64,000 bases of DNA from Carnobacterium sp. CP1 (GTDB taxonomy: Bacteria > Bacillota > Bacilli > Lactobacillales > Carnobacteriaceae), in the NCBI RefSeq assembly GCF_001483965.1, contig NZ_CP010796.1, forward strand, positions 62,001 to 126,000, in the 5' to 3' direction. Made by a program: the position numbers and the translations under genes. Below, piece by piece: positions 48,697 through 56,497 of the stretch (the stretch's first letter is position 1; each line of letters starts with the position of its first letter). Under the pieces are notes generated by a model. The model searched no databases. It worked only from the letters and a program-made list of their open reading frames with translations, and was not told the origin of the DNA.

Positions 48697-48976
48697 GCAG
48701 TTACTGGTCTTATTGATCGGGGGAGGAGGAGCAGCGGGTTTGTTATCTGCTTTTTTCACACGTAAAAGTGGGAAAGAGAAGACAGATATTGATTTGCTGG
48801 ACAGAGCTTATAAAGAAATTGAACGCATAGACGCCAAGTTGAAAGAAGCCTATGCCGAATTGGAACTGGAAAAAGGCGAGAATGAAAACTTGAAAAACAT
48901 TATCGAGGGAATGAAACGCGACAAAACTAAATTAGAAAAAATTATCAGAAAATTAAAAGAAGGTAGGGAACAATGA
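48686..48976 (+). CDS. Membrane-anchored coiled-coil protein (96 aa)
   Basis: An N-terminal helix QLLVLLIGGGGAAGLLSAFF anchors a long heptad coil (about residues 38-92, Glu/Lys-rich). It resembles spanin-like or holin-accessory genes in lysis cassettes, but Gram-positive phages have no outer membrane, so a holin regulator is more likely. It overlaps the holin gene by 4 bp. Confidence 0.68.
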   Translation: MTLEQLLVLLIGGGGAAGLLSAFFTRKSGKEKTDIDLLDRAYKEIERIDAKLKEAYAELELEKGENENLKNIIEGMKRDKTKLEKIIRKLKEGREQ

Positions 48977-49254
48977 TGGAAGAAATTATGAACAATGCGA
49001 TTGGGGCGGCAATACTATTAGCTCCGATTATCGCTATTGCTATTCAAGTGGTTAAACAATTAGAAGTGGTTAACGTCAAATATTTACCGCTATTGTCTAT
49101 CGTCATCGGTATGCTAACGGGGGCTATTTTAAGTAGTGTTTTCAATCAGAACATAGCTATCTATACATTAGCAGGTTTTTTAAGTGGAGCTTCAGCAAGT
49201 GGGCTATATGAAGGCATAAAGAATAGTTTTGCATTAGCGAAAGGAGATAAATAA
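48973..49254 (+). CDS. Holin (Listeria A118-like)
   Basis: 93 aa with three membrane stretches (ILLAPIIAIAIQVVKQL, LPLLSIVIGMLTGAILSSVF, YTLAGFLSGASASGLYEGI) and a basic C-terminus. Size and pattern match the Hol118-type phage holin. A double start (MMEE) may allow dual translation. It lies directly before the amidase. Confidence 0.88.
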   Translation: MMEEIMNNAIGAAILLAPIIAIAIQVVKQLEVVNVKYLPLLSIVIGMLTGAILSSVFNQNIAIYTLAGFLSGASASGLYEGIKNSFALAKGDK

Positions 49255-49256
49255 AA

Positions 49257-50231
49257 ATGAGTAACTTATTAATTAGTTTAGGTCACGGTAAAAATAAAAA
49301 AGGTGGATATGATCCAGGAGCAGTTGGGAACGGTACAAGTGAAGCCGAATGGTTGCGTGGCCAGTTTTTAGTTTCTTTGAAAAAATACGCAGCTGGTAAA
49401 ATTGATTTTTACGAACAAGATATGTACGCCAACCGTGAAGCGAGCACTATCAGCGGTTATAAGGATATTATCGAATTACACTTAGACGCAGCTGGTGCTT
49501 CAGCTAAAGGCGGACACATCATTATCGCTAAAGGATTTAATCCGGATGCGCTAGATAAACGTTTAGGGGAAACCGTCAAACGCAACTTTGGATTAAGAGC
49601 TAATACTATGTTCGACAATCGCAATGACTTATTAAACTTGAACACTTTTGCCAAACGCGGTATTTCTTATCGTCTAGTTGAATTGTGTTTTATCACAAAT
49701 AAAGCAAACATGGATTACTTCAAAGCGAACTACGACAAAGTGGCTAAGGAACTAGTGCAAGATATCTTGAATACGACTATCGCATCTAAACCAGCACAAA
49801 AGGAGGAAGCAACAGTGACAGCAGATAAACGGTCTAAGAAATTCAAAGTAGGCGACAAGGTACGGTTAACATCTGGTGCTAAGTCGTGGAAAGGAAGTTC
49901 AAACTTTACTATCAGCAGCTTCAAGTCTGAGTATATTGTTAACTGGTTAAACGTAGACGGAACAATATACATTAAGCCGGTGGGCGCTGATTGGGGTGGC
50001 AATGTTTACGAACATGACATCGAATATGCTCGAAGCAACGACATCCAAAAAGATGACATCATCAAGTTGCGTGGTCCAAAGGCAACGAACTGGGTTGGTG
50101 GCGCCAAGATCACGGATGACATGAGAACTCCAGAATATTCCGTTAGATATCGCGAAGGAAATGTTTTGTATATCGATAGCGGAACGTTCCGTGGAGAAAT
50201 CTATGATTGGGATGCTGTTAAAGTTAAATAA
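49257..50231 (+). CDS. Endolysin, N-acetylmuramoyl-L-alanine amidase
   Basis: 324 aa. The N-terminal amidase_3 domain (about 1-175) has SLGHGKNKKGGYDPGAVGNG (first zinc His), IIELHLDAAG (second zinc ligand region) and a later Glu in YRLVELCFITN. The C-terminal part has two related beta modules (KFKVGDKVRLTSGAKSWKGS and DIIKLRGPKATNWVGG, starting about 195 and 260), probably SH3-like wall binders. There is no signal peptide, so release depends on the holin. Confidence 0.93.
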   Translation: MSNLLISLGHGKNKKGGYDPGAVGNGTSEAEWLRGQFLVSLKKYAAGKIDFYEQDMYANREASTISGYKDIIELHLDAAGASAKGGHIIIAKGFNPDALDKRLGETVKRNFGLRANTMFDNRNDLLNLNTFAKRGISYRLVELCFITNKANMDYFKANYDKVAKELVQDILNTTIASKPAQKEEATVTADKRSKKFKVGDKVRLTSGAKSWKGSSNFTISSFKSEYIVNWLNVDGTIYIKPVGADWGGNVYEHDIEYARSNDIQKDDIIKLRGPKATNWVGGAKITDDMRTPEYSVRYREGNVLYIDSGTFRGEIYDWDAVKVK

Positions 50232-50238
50232 GCAACAA

Positions 50239-50275
50239 AACCCTATCTCTTAATTGAGGTAGGGTTATTTTTTTG
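50239..50275 (+). terminator. Terminator after the endolysin
   Basis: A perfect 11-bp stem AACCCTATCTC/GAGGTAGGGTT followed by eight T after an A. This is the end of the late operon. Confidence 0.88.
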
Positions 50276-50359
50276 CTCTTTTTTAAACATCTATTCAGTT
50301 CGCGATTACTAATAACCTGTTTTATGACACAAAAGGTTCACAGTTTAAAAAATATCAAA

Positions 50360-50368
50360 TGATATAAT
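50360..50368 (+). promoter_or_regulatory. Promoter of the secreted nuclease gene
   Basis: Extended -10 TGA TATAAT, 46 bp before the GTG start. It is like the boxes of the small-RNA units in the lysogeny module. Confidence 0.55.
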
Positions 50369-50413
50369 AAAAATATAGTTATTTGAAAACTACATATTGG
50401 AGGAGTGGTAAGG

Positions 50414-51691
50414 GTGGGAATATTTAAAAATAAAAAGGTTTGGATTGGATTGGTACTCGCAACTGTTATTACAATCATGTTAGGAGATCTTGCAGGACTA
50501 GTATTTATTGGCGCGTGTATCGGTATTTGGTATTTCAAAAAGAAAAGGCCTAACAAAGACTATTCGACCATTTCAATCTGTTTAGCAATCATGAGCTTTT
50601 TCGTAATTGGAATTAGTGGAGTAAATGCTGAATCAGATGCTGACGTCGCTACGGTAGAAGAATCCTCTTCTGAATCTATTGAGAGTTCAAACGAGGAAGA
50701 ACTTGCTGCAATGGAAGAAAGTAAACAGAAGAAAGAAGAGGAAGAGAAAGCTAAAGAAAAGGCTGAATCTGAGTCAAAAGAAGAAGAGCGTAAAAAAGCA
50801 GAGGCTGAATCAACCGCCACAGCCGAAAAAGAAGCTAAAGAAGAGTTAGAGAAGAAAACTGTAGAAATTCAAGGCACTGCACCAAGCATTCCCGATGGAG
50901 CTGCCTATGTAGAAGTAAACGGCAATGTTCCACTGTTTACGAATGAAGATATCAGTTCAACTGAGGCATGGGATGAATATGGAGAAATGGATTCTTTTAA
51001 ACGTGTGACTGCAGCAAATGCGGTTCTGGGTACTGAATCAATGCCAGCTGAAGAACGTGGGAATATATCCGATGTTTATCCAACTGGATGGGAACAAGAA
51101 GAGTATGCAAACGTTTCTGGTGGTTGGTTGTATAACCGCAGCCATTTAATTGGACATCAACTAACAGGTTATGATGGTGCAAATAATTTGATAACCGGTA
51201 CACGTTATTTTAATGTTGAAGGAATGTTACCGTTTGAAAATTTCGTGGCTAATTATGTGGAAACTACGGATAACCATGTACGTTATCGTGTAACCCCATA
51301 CTTTGAAGGAAATAATTTATTAGCCTCTGGTATATATATGGAAGGATTCTCCATTGAAGACAACGGAGAAGGATTACAATTTCATATTTATGTTCCAAAT
51401 ATCCAACCAGGTGTAACACTCGACTACGCTACTGGTGATAGCTTGTCCGACGAACCTGTCGTAAAAGAAGAAACGGTTGTGGAAGAACCCGCTATTGAAG
51501 AAGTTCCAGAAGAACCAGTAGTTGAAGAAGCTCCGTCAGGTGGAGATGTAAATTCTGTGGATGCAAATGGAAATGGTAAAGTAACTATTCAAGAAGCTAA
51601 AGACGCAGGTTTCTCAATGCCGCTCTACAGCGATCACTGGTTATACCCGTACATGGACGATCGTGACAATGATGGTATGGTAGGCGAATAA
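50414..51691 (+). CDS. Membrane-anchored DNA/RNA non-specific nuclease (EndA-like)
   Basis: About 425 aa from the GTG at 50414 (GGAGGAG upstream; GTG 50405 is too close). Two N-terminal membrane helices, an acidic Glu/Lys coiled linker (about 80-145), then an Endonuclease_NS_2/EndA domain (about 155-345) with the NRSHLIGHQL active-site motif and GTRYFNVEGMLPFE. The end is an EF-hand/Excalibur-like calcium module (DANGNGKVTIQEAK and DRDNDGMVGE). It probably faces outward and degrades DNA. It has its own promoter and terminator behind the lysis genes: cargo for lysogens. Confidence 0.88.
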   Translation: MGIFKNKKVWIGLVLATVITIMLGDLAGLVFIGACIGIWYFKKKRPNKDYSTISICLAIMSFFVIGISGVNAESDADVATVEESSSESIESSNEEELAAMEESKQKKEEEEKAKEKAESESKEEERKKAEAESTATAEKEAKEELEKKTVEIQGTAPSIPDGAAYVEVNGNVPLFTNEDISSTEAWDEYGEMDSFKRVTAANAVLGTESMPAEERGNISDVYPTGWEQEEYANVSGGWLYNRSHLIGHQLTGYDGANNLITGTRYFNVEGMLPFENFVANYVETTDNHVRYRVTPYFEGNNLLASGIYMEGFSIEDNGEGLQFHIYVPNIQPGVTLDYATGDSLSDEPVVKEETVVEEPAIEEVPEEPVVEEAPSGGDVNSVDANGNGKVTIQEAKDAGFSMPLYSDHWLYPYMDDRDNDGMVGE

Positions 51692-51702
51692 TAAAATAGC
51701 AC

Positions 51703-51736
51703 AAAAAAGCCACTTCTTAATTGAAGTGGCTTTTTT
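51703..51736 (+). terminator. Terminator of the nuclease gene
   Basis: AAAAAAGCCACTTC pairs with GAAGTGGCTTTTTT around TTAATT. It functions in both directions. Confidence 0.88.
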
Positions 51737-51737
51737 G

Positions 51738-51746
51738 TGCTATAAT
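51738..51746 (+). promoter_or_regulatory. Promoter of the 170-aa membrane protein
   Basis: TGC TATAAT starts directly after the preceding terminator; no clear -35. The start codon is 53 bp downstream. Confidence 0.5.
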
Positions 51747-51799
51747 CGTTTAATATTAAAATGAACCATTAGAAAAGCAATTTAAAAGGAGATGATTTA

Positions 51800-52312
51800 A
51801 TGGCTGATAATTTAATAACACTTTTGAAAGAATTTGAAGGTATTATAGGTACTCTATTGGGTATAGTGGTGGGTACTGTTATTTCTTACATTCAAAATAA
51901 TACGGGCAAAATAAAAATATTTTTAACGGAATCAAAATACTATTTCACTGAGAGTAATTTAGATGGGAATGATAGAGTAATTTATATAGAAAAAAAAGAT
52001 GGTACTAATTCTCATGATTTTGATTTTGCAAGCAACATAGAAATTTATAATAGCTCTAATACAAGGAAAATTTTACGCAATATAAAACTGTTCATTGAAA
52101 CTACTAATGGAATAGAATATAAAAAATTATTTGTTGAAAACAACAACTTTTTTGATGTTTTAAACGTTGAAGCGAAATCGATAGTTAGGTATCACATATA
52201 CGCTCATGAAGACCGGTTTGCTGAAACAGAAAGTATATTTTTGAATGAAATCATAGCACTCTACATAGAATTTGAAAATGAAAAAGGTAAAAAACAAAGA
52301 TATAAAATATAA
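51800..52312 (+). CDS. Membrane-anchored protein of unknown function (170 aa)
   Basis: A short N-terminal helix plus one membrane segment (IIGTLLGIVVGTVISYI, about residues 15-31), then a beta-rich domain of about 130 residues resembling an immunoglobulin-like or C2-like fold (DFASNIEIYNSSNTRKILRN, RYHIYAHEDRFAE). No family recognised. It has its own promoter, is AT-rich, and is the last rightward gene. A surface or exclusion role is possible but unproved. Confidence 0.65.
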   Translation: MADNLITLLKEFEGIIGTLLGIVVGTVISYIQNNTGKIKIFLTESKYYFTESNLDGNDRVIYIEKKDGTNSHDFDFASNIEIYNSSNTRKILRNIKLFIETTNGIEYKKLFVENNNFFDVLNVEAKSIVRYHIYAHEDRFAETESIFLNEIIALYIEFENEKGKKQRYKI

Positions 52313-52342
52313 AAATGGGTTATCGGAAGTTACCACATAACC
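52309..52342 (-). terminator. Terminator of the umuC operon (minus strand)
   Basis: On the minus strand GGTTAT...ATAACC (52342-52318) followed by CATTTTTA. It sits between two convergent genes. Confidence 0.6.
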
Positions 52343-52641
52343 TTCTTATGAGGTAACTTTCTTCCTTTATAATCAAATATCTGTCCAAAGTAGCTAGGTT
52401 TCGAGTCAAGACGGTATTCTTGCACAACTAACTGCATTCGGTCATTGATGGTTCCTTCTATAGTAATAAGAGAATCTTCTTCGATATCGTACATAAATTT
52501 ATAAGCCTTCATGCCAGCAACTAAACAATTAAATTTACGGTTGTCTACTTGCAATGTGAAGCGGCATAGCGGAGTACCATTATCTGTGTTGATAACCTTC
52601 ACTTCTGAAACAACTTTACCAGTTAAAATAGCGAAATTCAT
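52330..52641 (-). CDS. SSB-like OB-fold protein (103 aa)
   Basis: The sequence MNFAILTGKVVSEVKVINTD and NTDNGTPLCRFTLQVDNRKF is the N-terminal half of an OB-fold related to SSB, with SLITIEGTIND in the middle and no acidic tip. It may bind ssDNA at translesion sites. It follows yolD in an operon with the UmuC-like polymerase, 23 bp downstream. GGAGC lies before the ATG. Confidence 0.82.
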   Translation of the reverse strand: MNFAILTGKVVSEVKVINTDNGTPLCRFTLQVDNRKFNCLVAGMKAYKFMYDIEEDSLITIEGTINDRMQLVVQEYRLDSKPSYFGQIFDYKGRKLPHKKVMW

Positions 52642-52664
52642 TTTAAACAGCTCCTTTTTATCTA

Positions 52665-53036
52665 TTAAACATCACCATCTATGTTGTTCCATTTTTTTAG
52701 AGTCACAAATTGAATGTTTCTAATTTCATCGAAATCGACTTTGGTATCATTTATGAAGATACCTAGTTCATCTCCACCAACAATATGACCAACTACGTCA
52801 TCATAGTAAAGTCCGTTCTGATCTACATTTTCAAGTTGAATAGCGACAGACTTATTCTTTACTATGGATTCATTTATTGTTATTTCAATTTCACCTTGAT
52901 TCATCTGTCTCTTTTGCTGATTAACTTTTGTTCTTTCTCCTGATAACTTTTCTTGGGTAGCAGTATGCTCAGATAAGTAAAAACCCGCCCATTTCTTAAT
53001 GCCTCGATCACGATACTCCTCATTTAAAAAGCTCAT
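52665..53036 (-). CDS. YolD-like protein
   Basis: 123 aa. RDRGIKKWAGFYLSEHTA and the following segment match the YolD family, small proteins encoded after UmuC-like polymerases in Firmicutes and thought to stand in for UmuD. The end (VDFDEIRNIQFVTLKKW) fits the family. It overlaps the polymerase gene by 4 bp. Confidence 0.88.
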   Translation of the reverse strand: MSFLNEEYRDRGIKKWAGFYLSEHTATQEKLSGERTKVNQQKRQMNQGEIEITINESIVKNKSVAIQLENVDQNGLYYDDVVGHIVGGDELGIFINDTKVDFDEIRNIQFVTLKKWNNIDGDV

Positions 53037-54331
53037 TGTATACCCTCCATTCCGCCAGCATGTCCACCAACAAGAGAGCTGCGGTTAATAGCTGTAGCTC
53101 CTTCTAAAAGGCTGCTAGCATGTACTAACGATTGAAAACCATATTTATCTCTTATTTTATCTACCAACAAATCTAATTTTTCGTTTGCGATTTGTTGAGT
53201 GGGGTCTTCAAATAAATCCAATTGAATATTGCTGGTGTAAGTCAATTTTGAATAAGAAATTCCGATACTCCTTACAGCCATGTCGTCTTCATAATGTTTA
53301 TTGAAAATATCAAAACAATAATCGACTAACTTCTTTGTATTAGATGTATTAGGAATTTTTAATTGTCGAGAGAATCCTGCTTTTTCTTCATGCTTAGAAT
53401 AGGTAACGGTAAGGCTGACACATCCTGTTTTGCAATGGTGCTTTCGAATGCGGGTTGCCACTTGTTCCGCCATTTCTCGAATCACTATTTTGATCTCATG
53501 TCTTTTGTAATAATCTCTTTTAAGTATTTGAGAGTTTCCGTAACTCTTTTCTAAAGGACGATATTGTTCTCTAATGTCGCTGCGATCGATGCCCCAAGCG
53601 CCAGCGTATAGTTGTTCACCAATAAGACCCATAGATTCTCTTAGTTGATAAAAGTTTGCATGTGCTAAGTCATAGACTGATTTAATCCCTAAGCTATTCA
53701 GTCGAATCGCCGTTCGTTCTCCAATACCCCACATGTCTGTTATGTTTTCTATCTTCCAAATCGTTTCCGGTACGTCTTTGTATCGCCATTCAGCAATCAA
53801 GTTAGCGTTGTATTTAGCTTCGTTATCCAGAGCTAGCTTGGCTAGCAGCATATTGTCGCCAATTCCAATAGTGACATATAGGCCAATCTTTTTATAAATA
53901 TGGTATTGAATCATCCTAGCCAAGTCATAGGCGCTTTTTCTTTTAAAGAGCTTCAAACTAGCTCTAACAGACACAAACGATTCATCTATGCTGTAAATAT
54001 GTAAATCTTCATCTGAAACGTACTTGCGAAAAATATCGTTAATTTCAGTATTCTTTTCTATATAAAACTGCATGCGTGGAGGCACGATCAATAAATCAGG
54101 ATGATAGGGGATGTCTCGTTTTCTGGTAACGTTACTGATGCCTAAAACTTTTTTAGCTAAAGGGGAGGCGGCTAGAACCAAACCGCCAGCATTTTCTGCA
54201 TTGCTCATGACAACTAGCATAGTTTTTAACGGATGCAGGCCGCGTTCAACACACTCGACTGAAGCGTAAAATGATTTAACGTCAACGCAGAGAATGTCGT
54301 TGCTTATCTCGTCAGAGTAATCGAATGACAT
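53033..54331 (-). CDS. umuC: Y-family translesion DNA polymerase (UmuC-like)
   Basis: 432 aa. Catalytic palm residues appear in CVDVKSFYASVECVERG (first Asp) and YSIDESFVSV (Asp-Glu pair, about residue 108). IWGIGERTAIRLNSLGIKSV-type helix-hairpin-helix and a little-finger domain follow. It copies damaged DNA with low fidelity. The start ATG follows AGGAGGG. Its promoter carries a perfect SOS box, and the C-terminal end is Ser/Gly-rich. It is close to plasmid and ICE UvrX/UmuC proteins. Confidence 0.93.
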   Translation of the reverse strand: MSFDYSDEISNDILCVDVKSFYASVECVERGLHPLKTMLVVMSNAENAGGLVLAASPLAKKVLGISNVTRKRDIPYHPDLLIVPPRMQFYIEKNTEINDIFRKYVSDEDLHIYSIDESFVSVRASLKLFKRKSAYDLARMIQYHIYKKIGLYVTIGIGDNMLLAKLALDNEAKYNANLIAEWRYKDVPETIWKIENITDMWGIGERTAIRLNSLGIKSVYDLAHANFYQLRESMGLIGEQLYAGAWGIDRSDIREQYRPLEKSYGNSQILKRDYYKRHEIKIVIREMAEQVATRIRKHHCKTGCVSLTVTYSKHEEKAGFSRQLKIPNTSNTKKLVDYCFDIFNKHYEDDMAVRSIGISYSKLTYTSNIQLDLFEDPTQQIANEKLDLLVDKIRDKYGFQSLVHASSLLEGATAINRSSLVGGHAGGMEGIQ

Positions 54332-54354
54332 AAAGATCCCTCCTTTTTTATTTC

Positions 54355-54383
54355 ATTATACGAACAAATGTTCGATAAGTAAA
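54355..54383 (-). promoter_or_regulatory. SOS-controlled promoter of umuC with LexA/DinR box
   Basis: Minus strand TTTACT (54383-54378), 17 bp, TATAAT (54360-54355). The spacer holds CGAACAAATGTTCG (54361-54374), a perfect Gram-positive SOS box (CGAAC-N4-GTTCG). LexA would block RNA polymerase directly. Confidence 0.9.
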
Positions 54384-54395
54384 GCGAACAGAACG

Positions 54396-54525
54396 TAAAA
54401 AAAATACCCTGCACGGAGAATGCAGGGTGGAGGTAAAAATTTGTTGAACAAGTTAGTATCTGTTGTTTATCGAGATATAGTTTTTTATTAAAATAATCTG
54501 TCACATTACTTGGTATGTTCCAGAA
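54396..54525 (-). ncRNA. Possible small minus-strand RNA upstream of umuC
   Basis: A TATAAT at 54537-54532 (minus) with an uncertain -35, about 125 nt, then a perfect 8-bp stem ACCCTGCA/TGCAGGGT with an eight-T run (minus, ending near 54396). No useful ORF. The terminator may alternatively stop transcripts entering from the right flank before the umuC promoter. Confidence 0.35.
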
Positions 54526-54568
54526 TCTACCATTATATAGGAAGACTTTATTCTTAGTGAATAAATAA

Positions 54569-54589
54569 AAAAGGGGCAGAAAAGGGGCA
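54569..54589. repeat. Putative integrase arm-binding repeats, right
   Basis: AAAAGGGGCA twice (54569-54578, 54580-54589), 112 bp left of attR. Same decamer and spacing as near attL. Confidence 0.6.
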
Positions 54590-54701
54590 TAAGTATCTAA
54601 CTATTGTAAATCCATGCCATTTCTCGCTAATAGTATTGTACTTATAAACGCTTATATAAAAGGGTTTATAGCTATTGTACATTTATTTTAAATCCGCTGA
54701 T

Positions 54702-54737
54702 TTGAGACCATGGCTCAAGGGTGTTTTGCTTTGTATC
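54702..54737. repeat. attR, right attachment core (36 bp)
   Basis: Identical to attL 7197-7232. Only part of the rpmF-type terminator stem is present here (TTGAG...CTCAA). No gene is cut by the integration. Confidence 0.95.
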
Positions 54738-54791
54738 GGTATTTGCAGCTCTTGTTTTCGTAAAAAGGGCGTTTTTTTTGATGGAATTGAC

Positions 54792-54820
54792 GAAAGCCAC
54801 TCAGATTCTGAGTGGCTTTC
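54792..54820. terminator. Bidirectional terminator
   Basis: GAAAGCCACTCAGA pairs with TCTGAGTGGCTTTC around a single-base loop region. T-rich on the right, A-free on the left. Confidence 0.6.
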
Positions 54821-55060
54821 TAATTAAAAATAAATATTCTTAAAGTTATTTTTGGGTTATAAATACTAATCAAATTATATCAATCGGTTTCTCATTTAAA
54901 CGACATAAACCCTACCTCTTTTATGTCCTTACAGTTCTAAAACTGTGCCAGTGTGGATAAACTTCTTTAAAAACTATTCTATATAATGTTGCATACTTAC
55001 TTTTAATACTTTATAAGTATAACATAAAAGCCAGCAGAATTCTATTAAGTTTCATTTAAG

Positions 55061-55101
55061 AAATCTAACGGTTCTCTTTGCTAGAGAGAACCGTTAGATT
55101 T
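55061..55101. repeat. 17-bp perfect inverted repeat, likely terminator
   Basis: AAATCTAACGGTTCTCT and its exact complement are separated by TTGCTAG. It lies upstream of DUF3397 in host DNA. The T-run is short, so it may be a terminator or a small-RNA or mobile-element remnant. Confidence 0.6.
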
Positions 55102-55307
55102 AATGGACTAAAAAAACGGTTTTCGATTTACTATTTAATGTATCCAAAGAGTAGTCAGAATGAACAAAAGCCATAAGATTATTCTAGTAAAAACACGTTC
55201 AATAGATATTTTACAGAACGAGTATGTTTCTAAGAGCATTTTGTGGGTAAGAGCGTTAAAGCTCTTGTCTTATTTAAAGGTATACAAAAGTAGAAATTTA
55301 GGGTAAA

Positions 55308-55793
55308 TTGAATAAAGAATTGTTTGGGAGAATGAGCGCCTTCTTAGTAGGAGGAGTAATTTTGTTCTTTCATTCATCAATCCTGCGAATGCGTAAGTGG
55401 AAAGGGAGGGTTGTTTTGGAAGCAACTACTTTTACCATTGTGATGATCATACTGTATCTTTTGCCGCTTTTGCTGTTAGTGTTGTTTAATAAAAGCGTCA
55501 ACCGACATTTTAGAAGACAAAACAAGAGCATTAAGCTGCCAGATTTAATGGTTCCATATTTACTGTTGGGTATCCATATCCTAAGCTCGTTAACATTTGG
55601 TCAATCGATTTTTCCTTATTTTCTGATTTTTATTCTCGGTTTAGGAATGTTCATTGTAATGGCATTGGCTTATAAAAAAGGCGAAATCATTTATGGGCGT
55701 TTTTGGAAAACGTATTGGCGTTTTATTTTTTTATTTTCTATTCTTACTTATTATTTTTTAGTAGGAGCAAATATCTTCACACAGTTTACTTAA
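55308..55793 (+). CDS. DUF3397 membrane protein
   Basis: 161 aa with four to five hydrophobic helices (for example TIVMIILYLLPLLLLVLF and FLIFILGLGMFIVMALAY). The family is found just before mraZ in Lactobacillales; its function is unknown. A TTG at 55308 is the longest start; the ATG at 55332 is an alternative and neither has a strong site. The gene marks the beginning of the division and cell-wall cluster. Confidence 0.8.
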   Translation: MNKELFGRMSAFLVGGVILFFHSSILRMRKWKGRVVLEATTFTIVMIILYLLPLLLLVLFNKSVNRHFRRQNKSIKLPDLMVPYLLLGIHILSSLTFGQSIFPYFLIFILGLGMFIVMALAYKKGEIIYGRFWKTYWRFIFLFSILTYYFLVGANIFTQFT

Positions 55794-55962
55794 AAAGCGT
55801 TTTAGAAGCAGCGAGATGGTATAGTTATCCATCTTGCTGCTTTTTTTGTGCTTTTTTGGGAAAATTCCCCACTCTTAAAACACTTTTGAAAAGGCTGCTA
55901 AACAGAGAGGCTAAAGCTTTCTTTTATTCCGTGTGTTTTTTTATAGAATCCTTCGATTAATT

Positions 55963-55986
55963 GTGGTGGAAAGTGGGGCGATGTGG
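55963..55986 (+). promoter_or_regulatory. MraZ operator: three GTGG direct repeats
   Basis: GTGG at 55963, 55973 and 55983, each 10 bp apart, one helical turn. MraZ is known to bind tandem GTGG-type repeats before its own gene. A TGG TAGACT extended -10 (55984-55992) overlaps the last repeat, so binding would block the dcw promoter. Confidence 0.75.
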
Positions 55987-56026
55987 TAGACTGAAAATAA
56001 CTACTAAAAGTGGGGTGAGTATAGCT

Positions 56027-56458
56027 ATGTTAATGGGTGAGTATAAGCACAACATCGACGCAAAAGGCCGCTTGATCATGCCGGCGAAATTTCGCGACGA
56101 TTTAGGAACGAAATTCATCTTAACCCGCGGTTTAGATGGTTGCTTATTTGGTTATCCCCAGAATGAATGGACTATACTCGAAGAAAAACTCAAGCAACTT
56201 CCGCTTGCAAAAAAAGAAGCTCGTGCTTTTACTAGGTTCTTTTATTCAGCAGCGACGGAATGCGAATTAGATAAGCAAGGAAGAATCAATATTCCGCAAA
56301 CATTAAGAGACCATGCGAAACTAGAAAAAGTGTGTCATGTAGTCGGTGTATCAGATCGAATCGAGATTTGGAGCGAATCCAAATGGAATGAGTTTTCAGC
56401 AGAAGCTGAAGAGACGTTTGACGAGATCGCTGAAAACATGATTGATTTTGGGTTTTAG
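56027..56458 (+). CDS. mraZ: Transcriptional regulator MraZ
   Basis: 143 aa. [20 protein letters not shown] begins the first SpoVT/AbrB-like swap hairpin, and a second copy starts near residue 84 ([19 protein letters not shown]). It forms octameric rings that bind the upstream GTGG repeats and repress the dcw operon. The ATG at 56027 follows GGGGTGAG; the longer frame begins inside the promoter. Confidence 0.95.
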   Translation: MLMGEYKHNIDAKGRLIMPAKFRDDLGTKFILTRGLDGCLFGYPQNEWTILEEKLKQLPLAKKEARAFTRFFYSAATECELDKQGRINIPQTLRDHAKLEKVCHVVGVSDRIEIWSESKWNEFSAEAEETFDEIAENMIDFGF

Positions 56459-56497
56459 TAAACGAACTTTCAAATCATAAACAAAGGGGGAACGGAA

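Larger units (their letters stand above)
7197..54737. mobile_element. Complete temperate siphovirus prophage, about 47.5 kb
   Basis: Bounded by identical 36-bp cores, with an integrase at the left end. All modules are present: lysogeny, control, recombination and replication, late regulator, terminase, portal, scaffold and capsid, connector, tail, tape measure, tail hub/fibre, holin and amidase. No internal stop or truncation was seen in the core genes, so it may be inducible. Repressor and CI-like genes run leftward and lytic genes rightward. The tail genes and a long tape measure indicate a long non-contractile tail. Confidence 0.96.
54738..55307 (+). other. Non-coding host spacer between attR and the dcw cluster
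   Basis: 570 bp without a credible gene. It holds a bidirectional terminator (54792-54820), a small hairpin near 54900-54930, and a long perfect inverted repeat (55061-55101). Before integration it would have been the spacer between rpmF and the DUF3397 gene. Confidence 0.7.

Noticed and set aside
54304-54504. 66-aa minus-strand ORF overlapping the umuC start
   Set aside because: It runs through a strong terminator and the umuC promoter and SOS box; it has no ribosome-binding site and no recognisable sequence.
54396-54701. A protein gene between umuC and attR
   Set aside because: All frames are short and lack ribosome-binding sites; only terminator, arm repeats and a possible small RNA are supported.
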